Assembly (NCBI GenBank): GCA_054661495.1
Contig: BAAFSQ010000057.1
Span: forward strand, 1 to 49,566
Source: Zygophlyctis sp. KS116
Lineage: Eukaryota > Chytridiomycota
Direction of reading: 5' to 3'
Length of the DNA stretch: 49,566 nt
Positions 10,117 through 21,901 of this stretch are shown piece by piece (the stretch's first letter is position 1; each line of letters begins with the position of its first letter). The position numbers were made by a program, and so were the translations under genes. The notes beneath the pieces are model-generated. The model saw only the letters and a list, made by a program, of their open reading frames with translations, searched no databases and was not told where the DNA came from.

Positions 10117-13100
10117 ATGTCGCTGAGATTTGATGGGAAAGTTGTTATTGTAACCGGAGCCGGAGGAGGTATTTTTTAATATTCATTACATCAGGTCTCG
10201 GAAAGGCATACTCTGAATTCTTTGCATCCAGAGGTAACTTTCTCTAATGTTATAATTAGGCGCATCGGTTGTTGTAAACGATCTCGGAGGTTCGCATACT
10301 GGCGACGGAAAAGGGAATTCTAGAGTAGTTTCAATTTAGTAACTCTAGGCTGCAGATGTTGTTGTTGCAGAAATTATTAAAAATGGAGGAAAAGCAGTCG
10401 CCAATTATGATTCGGTAGAAAATGGAGAAAAAATTGTTGCTACTGCATTACAAGCTTTTGGAAGAATTGACATATTGATTAATAATGCTGGTATTCTACG
10501 TGATAAATCATTCTCAAAAATGTCGGATAATGATTGGGATTTAATTATGGCTGTTCATGTTAAAGGATCTTATAAAGTTGCAAAGGCGGCATGGGATCAT
10601 ATGATTAAACAAGGATATGGAAGAATTATTAATACAGCTTCGGCAGGTAAGAAATCCGAAACGCTATTTTTAAATCTTGAAACTTCGCAATAATTATTCT
10701 AAAATTTAGCTGGGATTTATGGAAATTTTGGTCAAGCGAATTATTCTGCTGGTAAGATATATGATTTTTGATGTTAGCTAAACTAGGGCTTTTTGGATTG
10801 ACAAATGCATTAGCTAGAGAAGGAGAAAGAAAAAATGTGTTTTGCAATACAATCGCACCATTGGCGGCTTCTAGACTCACTGAAACTATTATGCCTCCTG
10901 ATATGCTCGCAGCTCTAAAACCTGAATTCATTACTCCATTGGTGGCTTATCTTTGTCATGAATCATGTAAAGAAAATGGATCTTTATTTGAAGTTGGTGC
11001 AGGATGGGTCGGTAAATTGCGATGGGAAAGAAGTAAAGGTGCTGTTTTTAAAGCTGATTCTACATTTACTCCAGCTTCAGTTGGGTCAAAGTGGAAAGAA
11101 ATAACAGACTTTAAGAATCCAGACTATCCCAAATCTATCATGGATACTGATTGGGTTGGTCTTTTGGAAAAAGCCAAGGAATTACCTGGAAATCCAAACG
11201 CTCCTCCTATCAGATTTGATGGTCGTGTAGTGATTGTAACTGGTGCTGGGAATGGATTGGGAAGAGCATATGCGCTTTTATTCGGAAAAGTATCTATTGA
11301 AGTAAATAATACATAGCTTGGTGCGAGCGTTGTTGTAAACGATTTGGGAAGCCCTGTAAACGGAAAACCTGCTGCTGCCGATAAAGTTGTAAATGAAATT
11401 TTAGCGGCTGGTGGAAATGCAGTTGCAAATTATGATTCTGTCGAAAATGGAGACAAAATTGTTGAGCAGGCTCTTAAAACATTTGGAAAGGTTGATGTTT
11501 TAGTAAATAATGCCGGAATACTTCGTGATAAATCGTTTATAAAAATGACAGATCAGGATTGGGATATAGTGCAGCGCGTACATTTAAGAGGATCATACAA
11601 GACAGCAAAAGCTGTATGGCCAGTATTCTTGAAGCAAAAATATGGGCGTATCATAAATACTTCATCTGCTGTTGGGTTGCAGGGTAACTTTGGTCAGGCC
11701 AATTACAGTTCTGGTAATTTTATCATGTTTTCAACATAAAGCAAAGGCTGCTCTGATTGCTTTTAGTAACACTTTGGCATTGGAGGGATCCAGAGCGAAT
11801 ATAGTGGTTAATACAATCGCTCCAAATGCTGGAACGGCCATGACAGCCACTGTTATGCCACCGGAAATGGTAGAAGCTTTAAAGCCCGACTATGTAGCTC
11901 CTTTGGTTTGTTATCTAGCGCATGAAAACAATAAAGAATCTGGCTCTATTTTTGAAGTTGGATCTGGATGGATTGCCAAAGTTCGCTGGCAAAGGTCTGG
12001 AGGAGTTGGATTTCCAGTTAATGAAACTCTTCTGCCTGAGCAGATTGCCTCAGAGTGGACACGTATAACTAATTTCAATGACGGGCGTGCAACTTATCCA
12101 TTGACTACACAAGATTCTTTCAGTGCAGTCCAAGGAAATTTCCAAAACGTTTCTAAAAAATCTCAGGGCTCAAGCAAGTCGCAAACAAAAGGCACAATTG
12201 ATGTGGAAAAGGCAAAGGAAGTTGTTATGAAAAGTGCTTCTTTCGAATATTCAGAGCGCGATGCGATTCTTTACGCATTAGGACTTGGCGCAAAGCGTAC
12301 TGACTTGAATCTTGTGTATGAAAATGATGAAAACTTTATGACTCTTCCTACATTTGGTGTAATTCCCGCATTCTCCTACCAAATCAATAACGTTTCCCTT
12401 GGGGATTATCTTCCTGATTTTAATCCGGTATTTGCATTATACTTTTTACTTGTCATAGATGATGCTTCTCCACGGTGAACAATATTTAGAGATCAAAAAG
12501 CCTCTTGCAACCTCTGGAAAATTGATTTCCACTGGAAGAATTGTTGATATTCTTGACAAGGGATCTGGAGCAGCAGTAACTGTTGGTGTTACATCAAAAG
12601 ATGCATCGGGAGACATAGTGACCGAAAACGAGTTTACCATGTTTATCAGGGGATTGGGAGGATTCGGTGGTCGCAAAGAAGGAACTGACCGAGGTGCCGC
12701 AACTGCCTCTAACGTACCTCCTTCACGTGCCCCTGATGCTATTCTATCTGAAAAGACAAGTGAGGATTTGGCAGCGATTTATCGGTACTTTACTTTTTTA
12801 ATATAATTAGACTCTCTGGAGACTATAATCCACTACATATTGATCCAAACATGTCTGCCATGGGTGGTTTTACTGTTCCAATTCTTCATGGCTTAGCAAC
12901 ATTTGGAATTGCAGGAAAACATGTTCTTAAAGCCTTTTGTGGAAATGATTCTTCTAAATTCAAGTCTATAAAGGTAAGTTTTCTATTCTAATTTCTAGGT
13001 AAGATTTGCAAAACATGTCTTCCCAGGCGAGACTATTGAAACCCATATGTGGAAAGAAGGATCCAAGGTTATATTCCAAGTCAAAGTTGTTGAAAGAAAC

Positions 13101-13559
13101 GTCATTGCAGTTTCTAATGCGGCTGTTGAATTGTTTGAATCCAATTCTCCTACTAAAACTCCTTCTACTTTTGAATCTCCCAAAATATTCTCTGCTTTAG
13201 AATCTGCATTTTCCTCAATGTCACCATCAGCAAAAGATGGTATGATTAAAAAGGTGAATGCCGTATTTAGTTTTGACATTAAAAACTCTTCTGGAGAGTC
13301 TCAAAATTGGTTTATTGATATGGTATTTGATTTTATTTTAATATTTTAGAAAAAAGCCACTGTAGGATCTGGTACTCCATCTTCTTCCGATTTAAAAGTC
13401 TCTGTCTCTGACTCTGATTTTGTACTTTTAGCATCTGGAAAATTAAGTCCTCAGAAAGCCTTTTCTACTGGGAAAATCAAGGTTAAAGGGAATGTGATGC
13501 TAGCCACAAAGCTAGAGCCCATTTTACTATTGGCGACTGGCGGTAAAGCCAAGATTTAA
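10117..13559 (+). CDS. FOX2: peroxisomal multifunctional beta-oxidation enzyme FOX2/MFE-2 with SCP2 domain
   Basis: The enzyme carries 3-hydroxyacyl-CoA dehydrogenase and enoyl-CoA hydratase 2 activities. Twelve exons give 1037 residues; introns are 10169-10194, 10234-10259, 10325-10348, 10647-10709, 10752-10777, 11290-11316, 11714-11741, 12428-12458, 12785-12810, 12974-12998 and 13323-13349. Two short-chain dehydrogenase domains (about 1-300 and 305-600) each start VVIVTGAG and keep the catalytic YSxAK (ANYSAAKLG, ANYSSAKAA). A MaoC-type hydratase 2 domain (about 620-900) carries the DYNPLHID motif. Residues from about 915 form an SCP2 lipid-binding domain ([11 protein letters not shown]...[10 protein letters not shown]...GKIKVKGN). 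The last residues AKI match a known PTS1 variant (Candida tropicalis trifunctional enzyme). Yeast Fox2 lacks SCP2 and human MFE-2 has only one dehydrogenase, so both layouts are combined here. Confidence 0.95.
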
Positions 13560-13644
13560 AGAGTGAGATTTAAAAAAGATTGCAATTCCATGAGATTGAG
13601 CCGTCGGACCATTTTCCAGTTTTGTGGTGGGAAAATTCCTAAAA

Positions 13645-16600
13645 ATGAAATTTTCTTCTCGATTTCCACTTGAAACCATTGCTGGTATTCTGATTTTAAC
13701 GGCATTCAGCTATTTTTACCTGGTTTCACATCCGCTATCTCCAGAGAAGAATGTCAGACTAATGCAAAGCGGAACTGGAAATGGAAGTATGAGTTTAACT
13801 CTAGTAATTTTCAATAATTTCCAAGAAAATGAAATTAAGAATCTGACTGCAGAAATATTATCATTACAAGTGTCCGACGCAAGAGGCAGTTTTTCACTCT
13901 TTAATAATTCTTTAATAGCATCGGCGACAGTATTTCAGGAAAGTGAAAAAATATTTTATCTTTTAATGGATACAACTCTTGACTCTGATTTACAATTGTT
14001 TAAAAAATGGGAAATGGAACTCTTAAACTTTCAATCAAGTTTAATGGGTAATTTTTGGAGTTTGGGGATGTTGGAATTAATGAGGGAATTAGAAATTACT
14101 TCAAATATTCATATAATTATTATTTGCGCTGCTTATTTAGTAATGAATTTGACGCTTTACGCGCTATTTCAAAGAATGAAGAAATTAGGATCTAGTTTTT
14201 CTTTGGGATTTAATGCATTAATTAATGGGACTTTTGGATTGGTTATGGCATTGGTTGTGACAAGACTGGCTGGAATATCTTATTCTTTTAGTCAATTAAT
14301 GGATGCAATTCCATTTTTAGTATCTACTGTTGGTTTTGAGAAATCTGTGACTTTAAGTAAAGCAGTAATAGATTCTGTTGCAGATGCAGGACCTTCAGAG
14401 TATATAAGACCAAAAATTTCAAATGCAGTTGCAAGTGTATCTTATTCAGTGATTTTAGATGGGGCTTTTGAGGTTTCTGCATTGTTATTGGCAAGTATTT
14501 TAGGTATTTAATTCAAAATTTAATGGAAAGGTCCGACTGGGATAGTTGCGGATTTTTGTCTATTGTCTGGGGTAATTGTGGCTTTTGATTGTTTCTTCTT
14601 GTTGACTTATTTTGTATCTATTTTAACCTTGAAGGTTGAGGTATTGCTAGATTTTTCTAAAGGACTTAGTTGAATCGGATTCAGGATAAAAAGTCTCCAA
14701 AGATTGTAACTGTGGATTCAGGGGCCTATACAGAGGATACAATTGAGAAAAACTGGATTTCAAGTGGAAAAATGTTTTTGGTAATATTTATCAATGTGAT
14801 TGGTAGATTTTTGTTTTTTTGGCGATTCGGGCATTAACAGCGTCAACAAAGGATTTTCAAATGTCTTTATTTCCAGAATCTAATCTGGATGGAAATTCTA
14901 CAGTTTCAAATGTTTTGTCTATTATGAATCATTCTTATCAAGTAGTCGATATAAGTATTTCGAAGCCTATAGTGATCTATTCACAATCGCAAAGGTACTC
15001 ATAATTTTTTCATTTTCTAGTATGTTTGAAGTAAAGTATGCAGATAGCAGTGACGCTGATCTATTTTGGTTTTTGAATTACAGATATCACATAATTTTCT
15101 TTACAGTAATGGCCTCTGTTATTCTTATTATGTCGATTTTGTCAATACCCTTATCGAAAAAACCCGTTAAAAAAGAAAAAGACTGCCTAAAGGATGAATT
15201 TCAACAATCAAAGAAAGAAGCCTGTTTTAAATCTGGATTTTCCCGGCTTGATTCTGCTATTGATGTACAAGATTCTGATCTCACTGACATATTGAATAAT
15301 TTAACAGAAAATCCTGACAGCGTCTCGGATGACATGATAATTTCTTTGTTAGATGCTGGTAAGATTGCTGGTTATTCTTTGGAAAAGACCTTGGGTGATT
15401 TTAATCGTGCAGTAAAGATTCGACGTCGTATTATTTGTAACTTATGATATCGTCACTAATTAACAGCGAAAACCACTAAAAGTGATATCTCACAAAGCAT
15501 GCTACCTGTTGATCATTATGACTACTCAAAGGTTCTTGGTGTATGTTGTGAAAATGTGATTGGTTACCTTCCACTTCCAGTTGGCGTTGCAGGTCCTTAT
15601 ACAATTGATGGACAAATATACCAAATACCAATGGCAACTACTGAGGGATGTCTTGTAGCTTCCACCTCTCGAGGTTGTAAAGCAATTTCAATGGGTGGAG
15701 GAGCCAAAACAGTCCTGATATCCGATGGAATGACTAGAGGACCTGTCGTAGAATTTCCATCTATAATCGATGCTGCCGAATTAAAGAAATGGATTGAAGT
15801 AAAAGGTGGGTTTGCGACGCTGAAAGAGCAATTTGAATCCACTTCCAGATTTGCAAAACTACAAAAGGTATTTTATTCTTTGCGCTTATGTTTAGATAAA
15901 AATTGCATTAGCAGGTAAACTGGTTTATCTCAGATTTACTACCACAACTGGAGATGCAATGGGGATGAATATGATTAGCAAAGGAGTTGAAAAGAGTCTA
16001 ACTTGTAATTTATCTATACTGAAGAATTAGATCTCAAACAGAAATATCCTAACATGAATGTTATTTCCCTGAGTGGAAATTATTGTACAGATAAGAAACC
16101 AGCCGCTATAAATTGGATTGAAGGGCGGGGAAAATCAGTTGTATCAGAAGCCATCATTCCCGGATCAGTAATAAAAACAGTTTTAAAGACATCTGCCAAA
16201 GCATTAGTAGAACTTAACATAAACAAAAATTTGATAGGCTCAGCCATGGCAGGCTCCATTGGAGGATTCAATGCACATGCAGCGAATATCTTGACTGCAA
16301 TTTTCCTAGCAACTGGCCAGGATCCAGCACAAAATGTAGAAAGTTCTAATTGTATTACTTTGATGGAATGGTAATTAATTCAATTTCTAAATAAAAAGCA
16401 TGGGAGAAGATTTATACATATCATGCTCAATGCCTTGTATAGAAGTTGGCACTGTTGGAGGGGGAACTTCCTTGGGACCTCAATCAGCCTGTCTAGACAT
16501 GCTTGGTGTCAAAGGTCCTAATATGACTAATCCTGGACAAAATGCTCAAACTCTAGCAAGAATAATTTGCGCATCGGTAATGGCAGGAGAATTATCACTA

Positions 16601-16728
16601 TGTTCTGCATTAGCAGGTAAATTTATAAAATTTATAAACATTCAGCTGGTCATCTAGTAAAGAGTCATTTAATCCACAACAGAGGAAATACTATAGTTCC
16701 AACACCTGGATCCTGTCTAAAGACCTAG
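13645..16728 (+). CDS. HMG1: HMG-CoA reductase (class I, membrane-anchored)
   Basis: The enzyme makes mevalonate from HMG-CoA, the controlling step of sterol synthesis, in the ER membrane. Ten exons give 940 residues; introns are 14504-14530, 14641-14669, 14803-14840, 14995-15020, 15437-15466, 15868-15895, 16005-16030, 16371-16398 and 16617-16645. The N-terminal half has several hydrophobic segments with a sterol-sensing-like membrane block ([14 protein letters not shown] ... [14 protein letters not shown]). The catalytic half has every signature: [15 protein letters not shown], the catalytic Glu in [21 protein letters not shown], the Lys in [13 protein letters not shown], Asp in [21 protein letters not shown] and the C-terminal His in GHLVKSH. 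A GTG lies 21 nt upstream; I chose the first ATG at 13645. Confidence 0.96.
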
Positions 16729-16886
16729 GATGTATTTTGAATATTGTCTTTTTCTAGATCATACTTTATTTTTTCCAAGTGAAGAGACATTTGAATATAA
16801 TTTAGGGATAAAAAGGACAGGGAAGAGTAATAAAAAAATGAAAGACCAACTTTCCCATACATTTCGATGAATCGCATTTTTTCAGT

Positions 16887-17201
16887 ATGAGCCTTCCCCT
16901 CCAGTCGATGAGTCTGAAGCGAAGAATATCCAAAGTTGAAGAGTTACCAGACTCACTCGCTCAAATGACGATTTCCTCAAAGAGAATCATGTTGGATCTA
17001 GACATTCTCCCTCCCATTCAAATATTAGAGTACAAGTCTGATCTCCCCCCAATGACTCTAAATCCAGAGTCATCTCAACTTGTATTGTATAAATCAATTA
17101 CTCTGATTGACCAATTAAAAGAAAATCAAGAAATTAAAGAGTCAGATCCCAATGAAAAATCCAAAAATCTCAATCAAGAAATTGACATGGATTGGGAATG
17201 A
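16887..17201 (+). CDS. small hypothetical protein
   Basis: A 104-residue open frame starting at ATG 16887 in the gap between HMG-CoA reductase and ARL8. No family is recognised. The N-terminus is basic (SLKRRISK, possible nuclear signal), the centre has several hydrophobic-proline clusters (DILPPIQILEY), and the C-terminus is charged and ends EIDMDWE. No membrane segment is seen. It ends 6 nt before the convergent ARL8 stop. Codon use and length are compatible with a real gene, but nothing independent confirms it. Confidence 0.45.
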   Translation: MSLPLQSMSLKRRISKVEELPDSLAQMTISSKRIMLDLDILPPIQILEYKSDLPPMTLNPESSQLVLYKSITLIDQLKENQEIKESDPNEKSKNLNQEIDMDWE

Positions 17202-17207
17202 AATGTA

Positions 17208-17795
17208 TTAAGTCGATCGTCCCGCCTGACCTTGTTTAATTAGCCAATTCAAAGTCACATCCAAATTAACAGAATTTTTAGCAGAAATAGAGTAATAGGC
17301 AACTTCTCTTGATGTTATACTAGTTAATCCTAGTTGCTCAACCATTTGATCTACTGAAAGAGCACCTGGTAAATCATTCTTATTTCCTAAAACCAATAAT
17401 GGAATTCCAGCCAAGAGAGGTTTTTCTAGTAGAGTATGTAATTCAGTTTTTGCAGCAGGAATTTTCGAATGATCAGCTGAATCTAATACAAATACAATGA
17501 CATTTACCCCACGACAATATCTCTCCCACATTGATCTAAATCTTGCCTGACCTCCTAAATCCCATAGTTTAATGACAACAGAGCCTTTTGTAACTTTTCT
17601 CATGTTAAACCCGACTGTAGGAATCATATCTTCACTAAATGCTCCATTTGCGATTACATTGACAAGAGTTGTTTTTCCAGAATTTTGTAGTCCGACAAGC
17701 GTCAGTTCCATTTCTAAAAATCAATATTGTAAATTACCAGTCTTGAAGAAGAGGCTCTTTAGCCATACAAGGAAATTTGTTAAAAAGGAAAACAT
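17208..17795 (-). CDS. ARL8: ARL8 small GTPase
   Basis: ARL8 places and moves lysosomes or late endosomes through kinesin and HOPS. A short first exon (17738-17795) joins over a 24-nt intron (17714-17737) to the main exon, giving 187 residues, the family length. The N-terminal amphipathic helix ([20 protein letters not shown]) replaces the myristoylation glycine of ARFs, as in ARL8. [15 protein letters not shown] is the P-loop, TVGFNMRK switch [20 protein letters not shown] switch II, and NKND plus SISAKN the base-binding motifs. The splice is supported because only this join reaches a family-like N-terminus. Confidence 0.95.
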
Positions 17796-17807
17796 GAATT
17801 TTTATTA

Positions 17808-17812
17808 ACGCG
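17808..17812 (+). promoter_or_regulatory. ACGCG element 13 nt upstream of the ARL8 ATG
   Basis: The site reads TTAACGCGAAAA (17805-17816) on the plus strand, TTTTCGCGTTAA on the minus. It resembles an MBF/E2F-type site and is one of four CGCG cores found close to start codons in this window. Binding is inference. Confidence 0.3.
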
Positions 17813-17866
17813 AAAAAACAGACACAAGAGAGAATTGAACCTGGGCACTTTGCATCTAATAAAATC

Positions 17867-18097
17867 TTAAATTATAATGGCTTTATTATCAATGGATTTA
17901 TCTAGTGTCTCTAGACTTGAATTATTTTGATCCTTTACTTTGCTTACGAGATTTGATTTTTTACTCCTAAATTGTAATAATTCTCTGATTTCATTTCTTT
18001 TCCATCGGGTTTCAAATGCCAAGGAAGCTAAAACTAACCATCCACTCAATGAAAGAATTGAGGGAGTAGACTTTTTCAGAAATGCTGAAATTTGCAT
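17867..18097 (-). CDS. small single-pass membrane protein, hypothetical
   Basis: A 76-residue frame read from the ATG complementary to 18095-18097; a longer version would need a GTG start 42 nt upstream. One hydrophobic segment (ILSLSGWLVLASLAF, about residues 13-30) is followed by a basic region (TRWKRNEIRELLQFRSKK) and a polar tail ending NKAIII. The layout would suit a small inner-membrane or ER protein. I do not recognise a family. It sits head-to-head with the anoctamin gene, sharing about 170 nt of upstream DNA. Confidence 0.4.
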   Translation of the reverse strand: MQISAFLKKSTPSILSLSGWLVLASLAFETRWKRNEIRELLQFRSKKSNLVSKVKDQNNSSLETLDKSIDNKAIII

Positions 18098-18266
18098 TAC
18101 TTTTCTGCTAATTACTTTTCCTACTTTGCACCTAGACACTTGTACAAGTATTTCAGAGATTCATCTTTACAGTTTGCCCAAAATTACAATTTAATAAATT
18201 ATAAAGTGTTTTGATTTTGAACAATTTCCTGCCATTTTTGCCATTTGTGGCGTTTTGAGGTGGAAA

Positions 18267-20706
18267 ATGGATTTCAAGTTTAGCAAAACATTAAACGGAT
18301 CGACAATACTATTTCCGGACAATGAGAGTCAGAGATACTATAATGAGATTGCAGAAAATAAATCAAGAGGGCTAAGAAAGGAAGATGCATTAGAATGTTT
18401 TGGGCAGATGCATTCTTCAATGGATGCAATTATTAGTCTACTTTATGATGAAAAGGTACATTATGATGTGGTTTTACAAGTTTCTAATAAGAACAATTCA
18501 AGCGATGCTTTGTATCTGCAGAATCTATATATAATGGAATTATTAAAGTTTGGATGTATAATCTCTAGGGAAAACTCACCATTGAATAAGAATGTTGGGG
18601 TTTTTCTGGTTTTAATGCCATTTTGGAGACTGGTGGATGAGGCTGAAAGGATTCAGTTGAAATTGCCATTGAAATCTCATCATTTTGATGTTGTGAAAGC
18701 AAGGTTCTGGGGAGCTAATAAACGTCCGATATTTGGGATTGATCGTTGGAGAGCAAGAGATTTATACGCAGAAGTTAAAACTCTAAATGGACGATTTTCA
18801 TCGACAAGAATGAAGTATTTTTTGAATCAAAAAGGAAAAACGGATTCTGAACTTTTTTCAAGTGCCCAAAGGAATTTGCTCAGTTATAATATTTTGCATA
18901 GGATCATTATTAATTTAGATGATTTAAATTTAAAGCAAGATTCAGAACGGTTGGATTTGGATGGATTAGTGAATTTAAATGTTTTTACAACTTATTATCC
19001 ATTACATGATGGGCAGGCAGATAAATCTTTGGCTAATCCAAGATCTATTCTTAATATGTCTTGGAAGGGATGGCTTAGTCCACAACCTGTTCATTTAATA
19101 AGATCTTATTTTGGGGAGCAAATTGCATTTCATTTTGCTTGGATGGATCATGCGACTTGGTGGATGTTTATCTTGGGGATTATTGGTGTGTTTGTATTCT
19201 TTTATGGGCTAGTAAAGGCAATTATTATTAATAAGTATAATTTAATTGATTTTTAAATGCTAGGAACACTATAAATACGGATACTTTAAAGACAATTAGA
19301 AGGCAGACATTTTATTCTACTGTTTTTGATAATGAAATGACGATAGTTTTTGGTTTTATTACTTCTCTGTGGGGACTAGCTCAGGTGAAATTTTGGAAAA
19401 GAAGATCGAATTATCTCTCAGTATTTTGGACAACTGATAAATATCTAGTGGAGGAAGCACCGAGGCCTTTATGGAAATCTACAGAACGGACTCCAAATCC
19501 TATAACAGGTGAATTGGAACCACATTTTCCTACAAAACAAGTTATTAAGAAGAGAATGTTCTCTTTTCTGGGAATAATTGCAACTGTAAGATACTACTTC
19601 CTAATCAAAAGTTTCTCCTATTGGCTCTAAATGTGATGCTATATGTGATTTATAACAGTGCTATCAGAACCAAATTTGCAAAAGATATATCCATTTCAAA
19701 ATATAGCTCTCTTGTTAGTGCAGTTATATCGTTTATTACTATCCAGATACTAAGTCCCGTGTGCTCTTACATAGCATTAAAGCTTAATGACTATGAAAAT
19801 CACAAGACTAGTACCGAATATTATGACAGTTTGATTGCTAAAAGACTAACATTTGATTTTGTGAACTATTATGGGATCATTACATATTTAGCTGTGGTTC
19901 ATGTGTGGGTGCAAGCCGGTATTTTTGGACAGGCTAGTTTAATAGACGGATGTTTTAATGCAGACCCCACAGATCCTTCTGCACAATCATGTATGATGGA
20001 TTTAACTATTCAGATGGGTGTTATTTTTGTTGCTCGAGCTCAAGTGAGACATTTATTCAATTATTTAGAGCCTGTATGGACTCGTTTCGTCGAAAGTATC
20101 AAGTATGGTGGGTTAAAAGCCAGTTTTAATTCATTGGGCTCCAAGTATTCGTACAAAAGCTCTTTAAGCTCTAATATACCACAACTTTATTCCGATATGA
20201 CGCTCACTAGTGTGGACAATTGGCAAACATCTTTGGATGGATATGAGTCTGCAACTGTTCAATTTGGATTCATCATTCTCTTTTCGGTTTCCTTCCCTCT
20301 GGCGCCCATACTTGCCACGGTTCACAATATAATCCAATGGAGGATCGACGCAAATAATCTGTTAATCCGATATAAACGTCCATTCGCTCAGCAAGCAGCA
20401 AGCATTGGAGTCTGGGACGACTGGTTGGTCTTTTTGGCATATTTGGGGATCGCTATGAATGCTCTAATTCTCTCATTTACTTCGGATTACATGTTTACCG
20501 CTATTGCTTTCTTTAGCGAAAAAACAAATAATGAGCAGTGGTTCATTAGACTTGTATTTGTCCTCGTATTCGAACATGCTGTTTTGTTAGCCAATCTATT
20601 GATTCACAAACTTATATCTCATATGCCCGAAAGAGCAATTGTATCTCTCAAGAGACAAGCCTATATTGAAAAATTTCTGTCTGGAGAAATGAAAGAATTA
20701 TCTTAA
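18267..20706 (+). CDS. anoctamin (TMEM16/Ist2 family) membrane protein
   Basis: Anoctamins are ion channels or lipid scramblases; the fungal member Ist2 tethers ER to plasma membrane. Three exons over introns 19235-19263 and 19586-19611 give 794 residues. After a soluble N-terminal domain, the family core appears with YPLHDG, IRSYFGEQIAFHFAWMDHATWWM (first membrane segment), FITSLWGLAQVKFWKRRSNYLSVFW, then several hydrophobic helices. SVSFPLAPILATVHNIIQWRIDANNLLIRYKRPFAQQAASIGVWD matches the region before the last helices. Calcium-site residues cannot be placed reliably by eye, so channel versus scramblase versus tether is open. No long basic Ist2-like C-terminal tail is present. Confidence 0.93.
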
Positions 20707-20713
20707 GATTTTT

Positions 20714-21743
20714 CTATTTATGGTTTTCAAGTAACAATCCAGTAATAGAATCTAGATCTATAATAAATTGTTGAACTCTATCTAATTGTAAAATAGGATT
20801 AGATGTCGGAGCTACATTTTGTGCCAAGTGACTTTTTACAATATTAAATAAATTACTTGTTGCACTAATTTATTAGATTTATAGAATATTACAGTTTTAT
20901 TTGACCAATCAGTAGAGTTCTTTGACTAACACCCTTTAACATTTCTTCCGCCTCTGTCTCTAATTTTACTGATTTAAATTGCAAATCTTCATATTTTGAC
21001 TGTAATCGTGCAATTTCATTATTATAATTCAAAATAACATTATTTTTCTCTTGCATTGACTTGTTAAAGTCAGTCTTTGATTAATATTATAAATAAATTA
21101 CTCTTTCTTCTTCAGCCTTTTCTTGAGCACTCCTAGCCCTTAAAATAAGCTCCTTTTGATTAGTCTCTTTTTAAGAACCTTGTTTGTAGCTTCCAGTGTA
21201 TCAAATCTTGCAATAATATCCTTAATTTCTCCAAACTCTTCTCCAGTACTTGACAAGACTCCTTCCAAATACTTTTGATACATTAAACCTAGACATGAAC
21301 CTAAATTCTAGAATACTTTTTTCTGTAGCGACAACTTGTTTATTTCTAATCCCTGCCAATCTTGCTAAATCATTTTTCAAATAGATCAATTCTTCTTCCT
21401 TTGCCTCTTTTAATTTTTTTTCTTCTAGAGATTTACGTATTGCCCTTGTCCTTTTTGCATTATTTTCCTTTAAGAATTTATCAAATTTAAGTAGAGAGTC
21501 TTTTAATTGACCTTCTTTCCTCGACAATTCTTCCCTCCTTTGTTTTAAAGAGTCTATAGTCATTGAAAACTCATCCTTTTGTTGATTAAGCCCATTTTCC
21601 ACTTCCAACATTTCTCTTCTCTTTTCCAAAAGTCTTGTAGCTGGAGTTAACTCGTAATCTTCTTGTTCTGGAGCCTTTACAAACAACTTTTTTTCTACAT
21701 TCATTCTAAAGTGCTCTTCCATGTTTGAAAGAGTATAAGACAT
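20714..21743 (-). CDS. CCDC42: CCDC42/CFAP73-like ciliary coiled-coil protein
   Basis: Proteins of this family belong to the axoneme (modifier of inner arms complex) and the sperm or flagellar base. The first exon carries the signature LLEKRREMLEVENGLNQQK followed by QRREELSRKEGQLKDSLLKFDKFLKENNAKRTRA. Later exons give YLEGVL...EFGEIKDIIARFDTLEATNK and, near the end, RTLLIGQIKLATSNLFNIVKSHL, also characteristic. Clear GT-AG introns are 21153-21178, 21075-21101 and 20865-20892. Between FRFM and YLEGVL (about 21272-21295) the frame must change by a 22-nt removal, but the only GT...AG pair there is 23 nt long. Either a base is wrong or splicing is unusual. The stop lies 7 nt from the anoctamin stop. 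Confidence 0.85.
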
Positions 21744-21819
21744 TTTCGGATAATTCAGTAGAGAATGACATAGTCGGCTTATTAGTGCAGGATCAGCAGG
21801 ATCACAGTAGTATGCGCCG

Positions 21820-21875
21820 ATAACTCTTAAAGGGAATAATTCTTATAACTCTTAAAGGGAATAATTCTTATAACT
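21820..21875. repeat. 25-bp tandem repeat, 2.2 copies
   Basis: Two identical 25-nt units beginning ATAACTCTTAAAGGGAATAA lie at 21820-21844 and 21845-21869, with a six-base partial third copy. They sit in the 158-nt gap between the divergent CCDC42-like and UBE3D-like genes and so may form part of a shared promoter. Confidence 0.85.
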
Positions 21876-21901
21876 GGCAGGAGTCAAGGGCAGGGTTACC
21901 G

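Noticed and set aside
17821-17870. Minus-strand tRNA (T-arm-like GGTTCAATTCT)
   Set aside because: The B-box-like string is present, but the putative T stem does not pair, no matching acceptor strand or anticodon arm lies at the right distance, and no A box is seen.
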